The translations under genes were made by a program, and so were the position numbers. The notes under the pieces were generated by a model. The model was not told where the DNA came from. It did no database searches and saw nothing but the letters and a program-made list of their open reading frames with translations. From positions 62,001-126,000 of the forward strand of contig NZ_BCNM01000008.1 in the NCBI RefSeq assembly GCF_001514495.1: 64,000 bases of DNA, in the 5' to 3' direction. Shown here one piece after another: positions 32,806 to 42,107 of this stretch; the first letter of the stretch is position 1; each line of letters opens with the position of its first letter. Source of the stretch: Paenibacillus pabuli NBRC 13638 (GTDB lineage: Bacteria; Bacillota; Bacilli; Paenibacillales; Paenibacillaceae).

Positions 32806-33813
32806 TTAAAAATACTTGATCAACGTAGCTAGTGCCCCTTGAGCCGAGTCGGATTGGTAATTTCCGTAGGCTTCAAACGCCTCTTCCAACGCAAACATAT
32901 GCGTGATGGCAGGACTTACCGTGATTCGCTTATCGGCAAGCAACCTTACGTACTCTTCCATATTTCTTCCTTCCGTCCACCGCACGAAACCGATGGGATA
33001 ATCCTGATTGTCTTTCTCGTATTGCATATCGTACCTTCCGGGCCCGCCCGCTCTCGAGATCAGGATCTGCGCTTCTTTGCGAAACATCAAATCTCTTGAA
33101 AACTCCATGGACAAATCACCAACGATCACGACTTTCCCCCGGTCACGAAGCCACTCAAGCGACTTGTTAATCAATGTTTCTCCGGGTCCGCCAGCACACA
33201 AGAGGATGGAATCAAATCCGACTCCCCCCGTCTCGTTCAACACAAAACGTTCCACTTCCTCTTCACTTGAAAAGCCTGCTTCAATTCCCATCTGCCCCTG
33301 AAGCAGCTGCACCCGTGCTTCGCTCAAATCGTATGCAGCAGTGTGGCATGCAGCCGCTGAGGCAATTTGGGCGACAAGATTACCGAGGATACCCAGTCCA
33401 ACGACAAGCACCTTGTCGCCGAACCTCACGTCGGCTGTACGCAGCGCATGTATGGCAATAGCCCCGAGCCCTGTAAATGCGGCCTCCTCAGGTTTGACAT
33501 GATGAGGCACTTTGGTTACCAGATTGGTCGGTACCGAAATCACTTCTGCATGTCTTACGAAAGGCACACCGTAACAAGCCACTCGATCTCCCGGAAGAAT
33601 ATCCCTGACTTCACTTCCCGTTTTTTCCACAATCCCGACCGCACTATAGCCAAGATATACGGGAGATAAGCCAGATCTCTTAATGGCACTCATCTCCGTA
33701 CCGGGACTAATACCTGAATATTCCGTTCTCACTTGGACATGTCGTTTGTTCAGTTCGGGTATCTCCTCTTGCAGTATCGTGACTTTTCCTTCCTTCGCGG
33801 CAACGGTTTTCAT
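32806..33813 (-). CDS. MDR-family (zinc-type) alcohol/sugar dehydrogenase
   Basis: A 335-residue medium-chain dehydrogenase. The GroES-like domain has GISPGTEMSAIKRSG and VACYGVPFVRHAE. The Rossmann motif is VLVVGLGILGNLVAQIA (GxGxxG), and a DRGKVVIVGDLS strand follows. The typical Cys zinc ligand of the catalytic site is replaced in the SPGTE region, as in the bacteriochlorophyllide/threonine-dehydrogenase-like branch common in Paenibacillus sugar loci. AAGGAGGAG precedes the ATG. It lies between the permease and the secreted protein in one operon and probably oxidises or reduces the imported compound. Confidence 0.82.
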   Translation of the reverse strand: MKTVAAKEGKVTILQEEIPELNKRHVQVRTEYSGISPGTEMSAIKRSGLSPVYLGYSAVGIVEKTGSEVRDILPGDRVACYGVPFVRHAEVISVPTNLVTKVPHHVKPEEAAFTGLGAIAIHALRTADVRFGDKVLVVGLGILGNLVAQIASAAACHTAAYDLSEARVQLLQGQMGIEAGFSSEEEVERFVLNETGGVGFDSILLCAGGPGETLINKSLEWLRDRGKVVIVGDLSMEFSRDLMFRKEAQILISRAGGPGRYDMQYEKDNQDYPIGFVRWTEGRNMEEYVRLLADKRITVSPAITHMFALEEAFEAYGNYQSDSAQGALATLIKYF

Positions 33814-33839
33814 TCGATATGGCTCCTCCTTATGTCTAT

Positions 33840-34703
33840 TTAGCCTTTTTCCGAACCGAGCATCACCCCTTTAGCGAAATACTTTTGGGCAAATGGATAG
33901 ATGAGCAGAACGGGGATCATGGAAAGCACGATGGTTGCATTTTTGATGGACTGAGGGGCCAGAGCTGAACGATCCACGAGTCCCGCGTCGTTTTCTGCGC
34001 TGTAGATTAACATATCCCGCAGCACAACCTGCAAAGGGTATTTATCCGGATCGTTCAGGTAAATCAGCGGCAGGAAAAAGCTGTTCCAATGCCCCATGAA
34101 ATAAAAAAGACCGATGGAAGCAAGCGCAGGCTTGGATAAAGGAATAACAATATTGAACAGAATCCGGTATTCGGAAGCGCCGTCGATCAGGGCCGCTTCG
34201 CGTATCTGGGAAGACATGTTTTCGTAGAAGCTTTTTAGAATGATCAGCTCCATTGTCCAGATGGCATTGGGAAGCACGAGGGCCCAAACCGAATCCGTTA
34301 ACCCCAGCTGCTGCACGACCACATAAGTGGGAATAATGCCGGGATTCAGGAACATGGTTAGAACAATGGTCATCATAAAGAACTTACGTCCGAAAAATCC
34401 TTTTTGGGACAATGGATAAGCGGCGACAGCCGTAAAGAGTAAATTCACAAACGTACCGAATGCCGTATAAAAAATTGAATTCAGATAGGCTCTTGGGATC
34501 GTGTCATTTTTAAGCACCTCGACATAAGCCTCCAAGTTAAGACCCTTTGGAAAAAGGAACACCTTACCCTGAACGACCGCTGCTGTATCGCTTAAAGAAA
34601 CGGCTGTAATGTACACGATGGGATAGAGTGTCGCTACAGCAACAAGAATGAGTACCAGCGTGTTAATGACTCCAAAAATAGATATTCTGCGCTCTCCTAC
34701 CAT
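33840..34703 (-). CDS. Carbohydrate ABC transporter permease (LplC-like)
   Basis: A 287-residue inner-membrane permease with six helices. The EAA loop, EAALIDGASEYRILFNIVIPLSKPAL, contacts the ATPase. It begins with a short cytoplasmic segment and YPIVYITAVSLSD, typical of LplC/YtcP permeases (CUT1). It overlaps the preceding permease by 7 bp. As in other Paenibacillus CUT1 systems, no ATPase gene is in the operon; a shared MsmX-type ATPase elsewhere is expected. Confidence 0.92.
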   Translation of the reverse strand: MVGERRISIFGVINTLVLILVAVATLYPIVYITAVSLSDTAAVVQGKVFLFPKGLNLEAYVEVLKNDTIPRAYLNSIFYTAFGTFVNLLFTAVAAYPLSQKGFFGRKFFMMTIVLTMFLNPGIIPTYVVVQQLGLTDSVWALVLPNAIWTMELIILKSFYENMSSQIREAALIDGASEYRILFNIVIPLSKPALASIGLFYFMGHWNSFFLPLIYLNDPDKYPLQVVLRDMLIYSAENDAGLVDRSALAPQSIKNATIVLSMIPVLLIYPFAQKYFAKGVMLGSEKG

Positions 34704-35674
34704 AAGCCGTTTCCTCCCAGCCGTTTGCTGATCGCATTAGCGGATAATAGCATCACCATTGCCACCAGCGCTTCGAAAAGCCCTACAGCAGCTGCGTAAC
34801 TGTAATTCGATTCAAGCAGTCCTTTACGGTACACATATGTTGAAAATACGTCAGCAACGTCATAGGTCATCGGATTGTAGAGCAGCAGTACTTTCTCATA
34901 ACCGACACGAATCATGGAGCCGGTTTTGAGTATGAACATGATGAGCATCGTGGGAAATAATCCGGGTAGCGTAATATGACGGATCATGTGAAAACGACTG
35001 GCCCCGTCCACCTTGGCCGCTTCATAGAGTGTAGGACTGATCCCCGCAATCGCCGCTAGATAAATGATCGATTCGTATCCCGCGTTCGCCCAAATTTCCG
35101 AAATGACATAGATCGGACGGAACCACCCCGGATCAACGAGAAAGTATTTTTTCTCGAAACCGAACGCAGCCAGCATTTGATTCAAAATACCATGGTTCGG
35201 AGACAGAAAATCGATGATCATGCTGCTGATAATGACGACGGACAGGAATGCCGGCAAATAACTGAAGGTTTGAACGGATTTTTTAAACCATTTGTTTCTG
35301 ACTTCGTTAAGAAGAAGGGCCAGCATGATTGGAAAAGGAAAACCGAAAATAAGCGTATACAACCCAAGCAGCAGCGTGTTCCGGAACAGCATCCAGAAAT
35401 CTTGGTTCGTAAAAAACTTGATGAAATGCTCAAATCCCACCCATTCACTGCCAAGCACTCCCGTAAACACACTGTAGTCTTTGAAGGCAATAATCAGTCC
35501 ATATAGTGGCCCGTAACGAAAGATGACGTAAAATAGGATGCAAGGAAGAAACAGCAGAAGCAGCTGCCTGTCGCGCTTGATATGATTCCACGTTTTTCTA
35601 AAACGGCTTCTGAAGCTCTTCTTTGGCACTGCTTTATGATAAGCTGTCGGATGTTCCGTGCCGATGTCTGCCAT
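34697..35674 (-). CDS. Carbohydrate ABC transporter permease (LplB-like)
   Basis: A 325-residue CUT1 permease. YVIFRYGPLYGLIIAFKDYSVF near the start is the LplB/YteP signature. The EAA loop is YEAAKVDGASRFHMIRHITLPGL. Start at MADIGTEH (35674) with GGAGGCG upstream; longer frames lack an RBS. Partner of the LplC-like permease at 33840 and the lipoprotein at 35763. Confidence 0.92.
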   Translation of the reverse strand: MADIGTEHPTAYHKAVPKKSFRSRFRKTWNHIKRDRQLLLLFLPCILFYVIFRYGPLYGLIIAFKDYSVFTGVLGSEWVGFEHFIKFFTNQDFWMLFRNTLLLGLYTLIFGFPFPIMLALLLNEVRNKWFKKSVQTFSYLPAFLSVVIISSMIIDFLSPNHGILNQMLAAFGFEKKYFLVDPGWFRPIYVISEIWANAGYESIIYLAAIAGISPTLYEAAKVDGASRFHMIRHITLPGLFPTMLIMFILKTGSMIRVGYEKVLLLYNPMTYDVADVFSTYVYRKGLLESNYSYAAAVGLFEALVAMVMLLSANAISKRLGGNGLW

Positions 35675-35762
35675 AAGATTTTCGCCTCCAATACCTTTTC
35701 CCATAAGGAGAGAACCGTTCCATGCATCGTCCCCTCCTGTTGATTCACAGGCTTAAGGCCTT

Positions 35763-37352
35763 TTATTTGGACTCATCGTATCTTTTTTGAGCTTCATTAT
35801 AAATCGCCATCAGTTCCTCCACGCCGCCTTTGCTGATTTGGGCTTTGAAATCTTCCCACTCGGCATCTCCGTATCCGGCGTCAAGAATATATTTCGCGTT
35901 AAATTCTTCAGCTGATTTTTGCAGCGAGGTCTGCAGCTCGGCAATCTTGGAAGTTTCTTCGTCCGTAAAATTAAGGATGGGATCAAGCGGTTCGAAACGA
36001 TCCTCGTTCACGATTTTATCTTGCGCCTCCTGCTCTTTTTCCGAGAAACGATAGTAAATGCTTCGATGGTCCGGTCTTAGGTAAGCTCCTTCCAGCCACA
36101 TGGCATAACGATCCTCAAGCACGGTAATATCCACAAGTGGAAGATCCTTCAGTTCAGGGTATACCGGATATCCATCTTCGCCCCATTCGAAGTTAACCCC
36201 TTCCACCCCGATGGTCATCAGTTCACTTCCGGATGGGCTGGTCAGATAGTCGAGCAGTTTGAGCGAGGTTTCCGTATTTTTGTTCTTGGCTACGGCAACG
36301 CTGAAATCCGAAACTTCTGGCAGTGTTCTGATATTGCCGGTCGGTCCGACGGGATTCGCATACCTGAGATCATAGTCTGGATTTTGCTCTTTGATCTGGT
36401 TGTAAAAGAGATCCAGGCGTCCAATCCAGTCAAATGTGACAAACGATTTGTCCGTCGTCATCTTGGTCGTCCAGGAATCCTGCGTATCCGTCAAAAATTC
36501 CGGATCAAGCAGTTTTTCGTTGTACAGTTTCTTCATGAAATCGAGCATGTCTTTATGCTCTTGCTGTACTGCAGCGTACTTCCAGGTGCTGTCTTTTTCA
36601 TCGTAATAGGCCGGGTACTGATCCGTGTTGCCGAGCCCCCAGCCGAAAGCCCAGTCCCTGAAGATATTGGCCAAGCTTTTTGATGCGTAGGGGTAAGAAT
36701 CGGGATAAGCTTCTTTTACTTTTTTCAAAGCTTCGTAAAACTCATCCGTATTTGTCCATTCCTTAATACCAAGCTCATCAAAGATATCCTTCCTGTACAT
36801 GAATCCGTGATTCACTTTGCGATTCAGATTGTAAATAGGCCAGGTATATACATTGCCGGCTTCATCGCCGAAGGATTTGATGACCCAGTCGTTTTCTTCC
36901 ATATATAACTTTTGGAAGTTAGGGAGTTGATCGGCGTATTCATTGATGGCAACTACACCATTTTGTCTACCGATTTTTTTGAGTTCGGCCGGTTTTAACC
37001 CTGTAAAAATGTCCGGCAGCTTACCGGATGCGACAATAACTTTTAATTTATCCTGATAGGTTTGCGGGGAATAGGTTTGAAAGTTAACTTTAATGCCGGT
37101 CCGTTTTTCAAGCTCCTGGACGACCAGTTTGCTCGGACCGAGATCTTTCGCGTTGCTTGGCAGCATGTAAGTAATGGTAGTCGGTTCATCTACAAGGGGC
37201 AAAGTCAAGCCGCCGGTATCACCGTACTGTCCGGGCTCCTGAGGCGGCAAGGCGGCAGAACCGCCTTTGTCCGTACCGCTGCTACATGCGGCAAGGATCG
37301 AGGTTAACAGCGTGGTCGCAAGCAGCATGGAAATCCTCTTTTTCAGCTTCAT
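35763..37352 (-). CDS. Extracellular solute-binding lipoprotein (family 1, LplA-like)
   Basis: A 529-residue sugar-binding lipoprotein. The signal peptide ends in a lipobox TSILAAC, with the mature N-terminal Cys followed by SSGTDKGGS. The body has the family features TITYMLPSNAKDLG, VIVASGKLPDIFTG and a long C-terminal lobe (YYRFSEKEQEAQDKIVNE). At above 500 residues it belongs to the large LplA/YtcQ class for oligosaccharides. AAGGAGGAAT precedes the ATG. Delivers substrate to the two permeases downstream in the operon. Confidence 0.92.
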   Translation of the reverse strand: MKLKKRISMLLATTLLTSILAACSSGTDKGGSAALPPQEPGQYGDTGGLTLPLVDEPTTITYMLPSNAKDLGPSKLVVQELEKRTGIKVNFQTYSPQTYQDKLKVIVASGKLPDIFTGLKPAELKKIGRQNGVVAINEYADQLPNFQKLYMEENDWVIKSFGDEAGNVYTWPIYNLNRKVNHGFMYRKDIFDELGIKEWTNTDEFYEALKKVKEAYPDSYPYASKSLANIFRDWAFGWGLGNTDQYPAYYDEKDSTWKYAAVQQEHKDMLDFMKKLYNEKLLDPEFLTDTQDSWTTKMTTDKSFVTFDWIGRLDLFYNQIKEQNPDYDLRYANPVGPTGNIRTLPEVSDFSVAVAKNKNTETSLKLLDYLTSPSGSELMTIGVEGVNFEWGEDGYPVYPELKDLPLVDITVLEDRYAMWLEGAYLRPDHRSIYYRFSEKEQEAQDKIVNEDRFEPLDPILNFTDEETSKIAELQTSLQKSAEEFNAKYILDAGYGDAEWEDFKAQISKGGVEELMAIYNEAQKRYDESK

Positions 37353-37422
37353 CAAACATTCCTCCTTCAGATAGGTGGATCTGATTAACTAGAATGCAAG
37401 GGTCACCCCATATAAGGCCATA

Positions 37423-38295
37423 TCACATTTCCATGAGGGCGGTGCGTTTTTGAATACGGCTTTGCTCTGCACATTCCAAAAACCGGATGACTTCCAGCGT
37501 TTCAGAGGGATGAACAGTGCATACACCGTTTTTGAACAAATTCATGACAGACTTTAAAAGTTCTTTATAACTCGGTTCAATCGGGACATGCTTGGTGGCA
37601 TTTCTGGTGTGCAGGCTTAGTCCAAAAGACTCTGCACCACGTTGGATTCCGCGGATCGTTCCCATTCTCCCCTCTTTCCAGGTTCCGGTAATGAGATCGT
37701 TGTGATCTGTGGAAAAGGCGGTCACTTCCCTGCATCCGGGGCCCATGATTCGAAACAGCAGTTCTGCCGCATGGATGCCGTACCAAAAATAATGCCCCTG
37801 TGTCGATTCAACGTGCATTGGGCCATATACGTCGACACCCAATATGTCCCCTCTTGTGCATTCAGGCAGGGCTTCTGCATAACGTAAACTTGAAGCACTC
37901 ATTAACGGGGTTTGATACTCTTCTGCAAGTCTGATGATTTGACTTGCATCTGCCGTTGTCAATGCAAAAGGCTTATCGATAAATACAGGCTTCCGGTAAA
38001 GGCAGATTGCCCTGAATTGATCCAGATGCACCCTTCCGTCGGCACTCAAGATAAGGATAGCATCGGTGCTTTCCGCAACGTGCTGAGCGGTGGGCATCAA
38101 TCTCACTCCGTATTCTTGCGTCATCCGGGCAGCGAAAGTGTTAACACGGCTCACGCTGAGCGGAAAATCCGGAGATCCGCCCGCATATGCGGCCGTCACG
38201 GTCACATTTGAAAAAAGAGTCTCCTGGCTTTCGTGAAGAATACGGGTGAATGCCAGGGCATGCGAACTGTCAAGTCCGATAATTCCGATATTCAT
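37423..38295 (-). CDS. Gfo/Idh/MocA-family oxidoreductase
   Basis: A 290-residue NAD(P)-dependent sugar oxidoreductase. The N-terminal Rossmann fold starts IGIIGLDSSHALAF (Gx3G variant), and the conserved EKP-like motif appears as VFIDKPFALT, placing the catalytic Lys. The C-terminal domain has HYFWYGIHAAELLF, where the His is expected in catalysis. Its ATG overlaps the stop of the aldolase gene (ATGA), so they are translationally coupled. It probably oxidises a hydroxyl of the imported sugar or its acid. Confidence 0.87.
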   Translation of the reverse strand: MNIGIIGLDSSHALAFTRILHESQETLFSNVTVTAAYAGGSPDFPLSVSRVNTFAARMTQEYGVRLMPTAQHVAESTDAILILSADGRVHLDQFRAICLYRKPVFIDKPFALTTADASQIIRLAEEYQTPLMSASSLRYAEALPECTRGDILGVDVYGPMHVESTQGHYFWYGIHAAELLFRIMGPGCREVTAFSTDHNDLITGTWKEGRMGTIRGIQRGAESFGLSLHTRNATKHVPIEPSYKELLKSVMNLFKNGVCTVHPSETLEVIRFLECAEQSRIQKRTALMEM

Positions 38296-39383
38296 GGCTG
38301 AGAAGCAAGCCTAAGCCACTCATCCAGATGCTGCTTCACAAAATCGTCATCATGGAGGTGAGGATACTGGCGGTATACACGATCGATTTCCTCTTTTTGT
38401 CCTTTGGATAAGGTCTCCTGCGGATTCAAGCACCAGATCCCTCTCATGAGACCCTGTCTTCGTAGAACTTCATGTATCCCTGGTATGCAGCCGGCAAACT
38501 GATGGGCGGGATCAAAAAGAGCGGCATTGGCATCCGTGATCTCCACGCTGCGCGTGAGCCATTCCGGTGACAACGGCGATCCCTCTTGCTTGCGGAGACG
38601 TTTCACTTCTTCCAGCAGCTGGACCGCTTTATGTGTCCAGACAGCGAAGTGACCCAGCAACCCGCCCACGATCTGTTTCTCAATGGTGCCTTCTTCCGTT
38701 TGGAACCGATAGGTAGTGAGTAGATCAATGAGGATGTTGTCGTCGTTTCCCGTGTACAGCGCAATTTCATCCCGACGGCTTGAGCAGCAAACCGCGCGCA
38801 CGACATCGATGGTTTGATATCGGTTAAAAGGAGCCATTTTGATGGCGACGACATTATCGATTTCGGCAAAAGCCTGCCAAAAAGCGAAGCTCAACATACG
38901 GCCGCCGACGGAAGGTTGAAGATAAAATCCGATCACCGGCATGATTCCGGCTATCCTTTCCGTACGTCGAAGCAGGTCCTTCTCGCTCCATCTGTCAAGT
39001 CCACCCATGCTCAGCAGGGCAGCATCATATCCGAGGCCTTTGCTGATCTCAGCTTCTTTCGTCGCCTGTTCCATGTCCCCGCAGATGCCTGCCACTTTAA
39101 TGAATGGCCGTTGCAGGCCGGCTTGCTCCGTTTCCTCCGCGGCCAAGCGGAGCACCCGTTCATAGAGGTTAACGCTGGGATCCCGAATCTCGAACTGGGT
39201 TGAATGCACGCCAACCGCAATTCCGCCGGCTCCTGAAGCGATATAGTATTTTGTCAGCAGTCTTTGATAAACTTCATCCAGCTCTCTGCGTTCATTCAAG
39301 GCCAGCGGATGAGCCGGGATGACCAGGCCTTCATGGAGAGCAGATGCCTGCTCCGGGGTAAGTGATGCTTGTGTTTTGTGCAC
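38292..39383 (-). CDS. Dihydrodipicolinate synthase (DapA)-family aldolase/lyase
   Basis: A 363-residue class I aldolase of the NAL/DHDPS family. The catalytic Tyr is in IGFYLQPSVGG and the Schiff-base Lys in VVAIKMAPFNRY. Start is GTG at 39383, with GGGGAGG 5 nt upstream; it overlaps the epimerase stop by one base (TAGTG). The protein is longer than canonical DapA (about 290). In sugar loci such enzymes cleave or dehydrate 2-keto-3-deoxy acids, which fits neighbours that oxidise and epimerise sugars. Exact substrate unknown. Confidence 0.85.
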   Translation of the reverse strand: MHKTQASLTPEQASALHEGLVIPAHPLALNERRELDEVYQRLLTKYYIASGAGGIAVGVHSTQFEIRDPSVNLYERVLRLAAEETEQAGLQRPFIKVAGICGDMEQATKEAEISKGLGYDAALLSMGGLDRWSEKDLLRRTERIAGIMPVIGFYLQPSVGGRMLSFAFWQAFAEIDNVVAIKMAPFNRYQTIDVVRAVCCSSRRDEIALYTGNDDNILIDLLTTYRFQTEEGTIEKQIVGGLLGHFAVWTHKAVQLLEEVKRLRKQEGSPLSPEWLTRSVEITDANAALFDPAHQFAGCIPGIHEVLRRQGLMRGIWCLNPQETLSKGQKEEIDRVYRQYPHLHDDDFVKQHLDEWLRLASQP

Positions 39384-40399
39384 TAAAACCTCCCCTTCCT
39401 TTCCGAAAAATGGGTTGGTTTGTTCCACGTATGTCCGCCTGATTCAACCCATTCGGCAATGAAATCAATCATTTCCAGCAAGCTTACTCTCGGATAACCG
39501 AATTCTCGATATGCCTTGGCTGCATTGCTGAGTAGAGCCGTTTCGGATTCGCTTCCATCAAACGATGGTGCAAGACCGAACCGTTTGGCAAACTGCTGCG
39601 CTGCCCAGCGAACCGAAATGGTTTCAGGGCCGGTTACATTCAAAATTTCGGGAGGGCTCTGGCACTTGAGCAGACTTCTTAACGCAATTTCATTGGCATC
39701 TCCCTGCCATATTACGTTGGCATGCCCCATCGCAAGCGACACTTCCTTGCCTTCGTGCACCTTTTTGGCAATTTCGAGCAGCACCCCATAGCGTAAATCA
39801 ATGGCATAGTTCAAACGATACATCAGCATCGGCGTGCCATACTTGTGAGAGAAGTATTCAAATATCCGCTCTCTCCCCAGTGTGGATTGTGCATATTCAC
39901 CGAGAGGTTCAGGGGTTACCGATTCATCTACTCCGCCGAGACCCACTGGGGAGAAGGGATAAACATTCCCTGAAGAAAAAACGACGATCCGCGAATCTTT
40001 ATACTTTTCTGCCACTCTTCCGGGCAAGTAAGTATTCATTGCCCACGTAAAATATTCTCTACCCGTTGTACCAAATTTGTTGCCTGCCATGTATATGACG
40101 TTGTCCGCTTCAGGCAGCTGCATGAACTCTTGATCGTCTAAAAGATCACAGGAAATCGTCTTTACTCCAGCGCTTTCTAGATCGTTCTTCACCTCCTGAT
40201 CCTGAAATCGGGATACAGCTGTCACCTTTTTGTTCATTCCTCCCGCCTTGATGGCTTCCGCGGCCAATCTAGCAAGACTTGGACCCATCTTTCCACCAGC
40301 GCCTAAAATAAGAAGATCCCCGTCCACTTTATGTAAGTCGTTGATTAGCCGGTCTGATGCCTCCGAAAGCTTTGCTTCCAATTCAGCCACGGTCTTCAT
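39383..40399 (-). CDS. NAD-dependent epimerase/dehydratase (extended SDR)
   Basis: A 338-residue extended short-chain dehydrogenase. A leader helix is followed by the cofactor motif LLILGAGGKMGPSLARLA. YMAGNKFGTTG and FSSGNVYPFSP are the usual strand ends. The active-site Tyr would be in LGEYAQSTLGRERIFEY, where the usual YxxxK is YAQSTLGRE, so Lys is replaced. First gene of the operon, after a TTGACA promoter near 40492. GAGAGGTGACC is 10 or more nt from the ATG. Substrate unknown. Confidence 0.82.
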   Translation of the reverse strand: MKTVAELEAKLSEASDRLINDLHKVDGDLLILGAGGKMGPSLARLAAEAIKAGGMNKKVTAVSRFQDQEVKNDLESAGVKTISCDLLDDQEFMQLPEADNVIYMAGNKFGTTGREYFTWAMNTYLPGRVAEKYKDSRIVVFSSGNVYPFSPVGLGGVDESVTPEPLGEYAQSTLGRERIFEYFSHKYGTPMLMYRLNYAIDLRYGVLLEIAKKVHEGKEVSLAMGHANVIWQGDANEIALRSLLKCQSPPEILNVTGPETISVRWAAQQFAKRFGLAPSFDGSESETALLSNAAKAYREFGYPRVSLLEMIDFIAEWVESGGHTWNKPTHFSERKGRF

Positions 40400-40445
40400 C
40401 CGAATAAGGTCACCTCTCCTTGTTAAATCCTTATGATTGGATCAT

Positions 40446-40497
40446 ATGTGGTACTTATTTTCAATAAGAAATTAGCATATGCCACATTATCTGTCAA
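40446..40497 (-). promoter_or_regulatory. Promoter and possible operator of the sugar operon
   Basis: On the minus strand, TTGACA (40497-40492 as TGTCAA), 17 bp, then TAATTT. Downstream lie CTTATT-TTC-AATAAG (inverted repeat) and inverted ATGTGG/CCACAT halves flanking the whole. These are candidate sites for the GntR-type regulator encoded upstream. Confidence 0.5.
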
Positions 40498-40527
40498 CTG
40501 GTTCTTTTGTAGTTCATATAAAATCTC

Positions 40528-40562
40528 AAAAAAAGCACTACCCAAGGGCAGTGCTTTTTTTG
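40528..40562 (-). terminator. Intrinsic terminator of the GntR-fusion gene
   Basis: AAAAAGCACT and AGTGCTTTTT pair around ACCCAAGGGC, with A- and T-runs on both sides. It separates the regulator gene from the sugar operon. Confidence 0.85.
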
Positions 40563-40580
40563 GAGCTGCTATATGTTTTT

Positions 40581-41954
40581 TTATGAATTGAGACTGTTGG
40601 ATGGAAGCAACACTTCAGCGAGTCCCTCTTCATCCGTTAAATAAGACATGTACTGCTTTAGAATTTCTCCGAAACGGATCTGGGTTTGCATGGATATCGA
40701 CATCTCTCGATACGTCGTATATTTCGAACTGTAATCTCGATGAAGCTCCAACCTGGACGGTTTGTTTTTAAGCTCTACAGAAAACGTTTCCGTAATATAT
40801 CTGCTTGCAGGTAAACTGAATGTGTGCTGTCTGATATAGGTCTGTGCCTCGTCTGAAGTGAGATAATTCACAAAGCAGGCTGCCGTATCCCTATGGCTCG
40901 ATTCTGCACTGAGAGCAATAGCTGTAGACAGAAGGAGTGTCCGATCATTCTTAAAATGTGGCAGTTGAGCAATATCAAAGGAAAAATTCGCATTCTTCAG
41001 CTCATTCAGCATGTAATACGTGGTGAGCATGACCGATACCTTCTGCTCCTTGAACAATTTCTCCGCTTCGAATTCACCTTGGGCTAAGGCAAGCGGAAAT
41101 ATTCCTTCCTCCGTCACAAGATCCCTGAGCCAGCGTAATCCTTCTGTAGGCAGGGATGTTCCGTTCTGGGCTGGACTGTAATCGAGCGAAGATGGATCGT
41201 CCTCATTTTGCATCCAGAAAATAGGCCATCGGTTCATGGAAAATAACTGAAAAGCAATGCTGTAGCGATGAGGCGCCTTGAGCTCCCTGAGCAGCGTTGC
41301 CAGCTCATCCCAGCTCCAACTGCTGTTAGGTTCTCCAAGTCTTTTCTCTCTCAGGTGCTCCTTGTTGTAACACAAAATAACGGGTGAGTACACGAAAGGC
41401 TGGGCAGCCAAAATACCCGATTCCTTCTCAAAATAAGGTGTAAGAAAAGGATATATATGATCGTGTCGATCCTGGTCGACAAGCAAATCAAGGTACTTTC
41501 TTTCCTGGAATTGGTACATATCCTGCAGGTTGATCGTTAATGCATCCACAATCCCTAGTTTGATGAGGTTGGCGATACTGTCCGAATTCATGTAAGGAAG
41601 CTCAATCGTTTCCACATGAATATGTGGATATTTCTCGTGGAATCGTTCAATCAATTCCTCCATCCCCGCTTCCTTATATAACGACGGGTAAACGCCAAAA
41701 CGGATGGTTTCCTTGGCTGTAGGCTTTGCCACCTGTGTGCCCACCCGGGGAATTTTAATAATCAATCCCTCCTGAACAAGCTCATCCAGAACGTACCTTA
41801 CGGAATTTTTGCTTAGTTTGTACAACTCTGTTAATGCCAACTCAGAAGGCAGGTATTCTCCCGGACTGTAAGCTCCGGAGTTAATTTTTTGCTTCAAATC
41901 GGCAGACATATGTCTGGTTCTGGTCTGAAAAGTATGACGATCTATTTTCGCCAT
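40581..41954 (-). CDS. GntR-type DNA-binding domain fused to a solute-binding-protein-like sensor
   Basis: A 457-residue cytoplasmic regulator without a signal peptide. Residues about 10-75 are a GntR winged helix (SGAYSPGEYLPSELALTELY..SKNSVRYVLDELVQEGLI). Residues about 85-440 match the fold of family 1 extracellular sugar-binding proteins (IERFHEKYPHIHVETIELPY, YSPVILCYNKEHL, DTAACFVNYLTSDEAQTY). The sensor probably binds the same sugar as the lipoprotein at 35763. ATG at 41954 follows AGGTGG; a GTG at 41966 is an alternative start. Located just upstream of the operon it likely controls. Confidence 0.85.
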   Translation of the reverse strand: MAKIDRHTFQTRTRHMSADLKQKINSGAYSPGEYLPSELALTELYKLSKNSVRYVLDELVQEGLIIKIPRVGTQVAKPTAKETIRFGVYPSLYKEAGMEELIERFHEKYPHIHVETIELPYMNSDSIANLIKLGIVDALTINLQDMYQFQERKYLDLLVDQDRHDHIYPFLTPYFEKESGILAAQPFVYSPVILCYNKEHLREKRLGEPNSSWSWDELATLLRELKAPHRYSIAFQLFSMNRWPIFWMQNEDDPSSLDYSPAQNGTSLPTEGLRWLRDLVTEEGIFPLALAQGEFEAEKLFKEQKVSVMLTTYYMLNELKNANFSFDIAQLPHFKNDRTLLLSTAIALSAESSHRDTAACFVNYLTSDEAQTYIRQHTFSLPASRYITETFSVELKNKPSRLELHRDYSSKYTTYREMSISMQTQIRFGEILKQYMSYLTDEEGLAEVLLPSNSLNS

Positions 41955-42107
41955 TGGCCGTTCCACCTATCCTCTTCATCTTTTTATAGTTTAGCTATAA
42001 TTCAATGTATTTCCTGATAATTATTTTTATTATACCAGATATGAACCAGTTTCACAGTAGTGAGTAATTAATTTTCTAAAATAAATTTTTGAAATTTTTA
42101 CGCCTTT

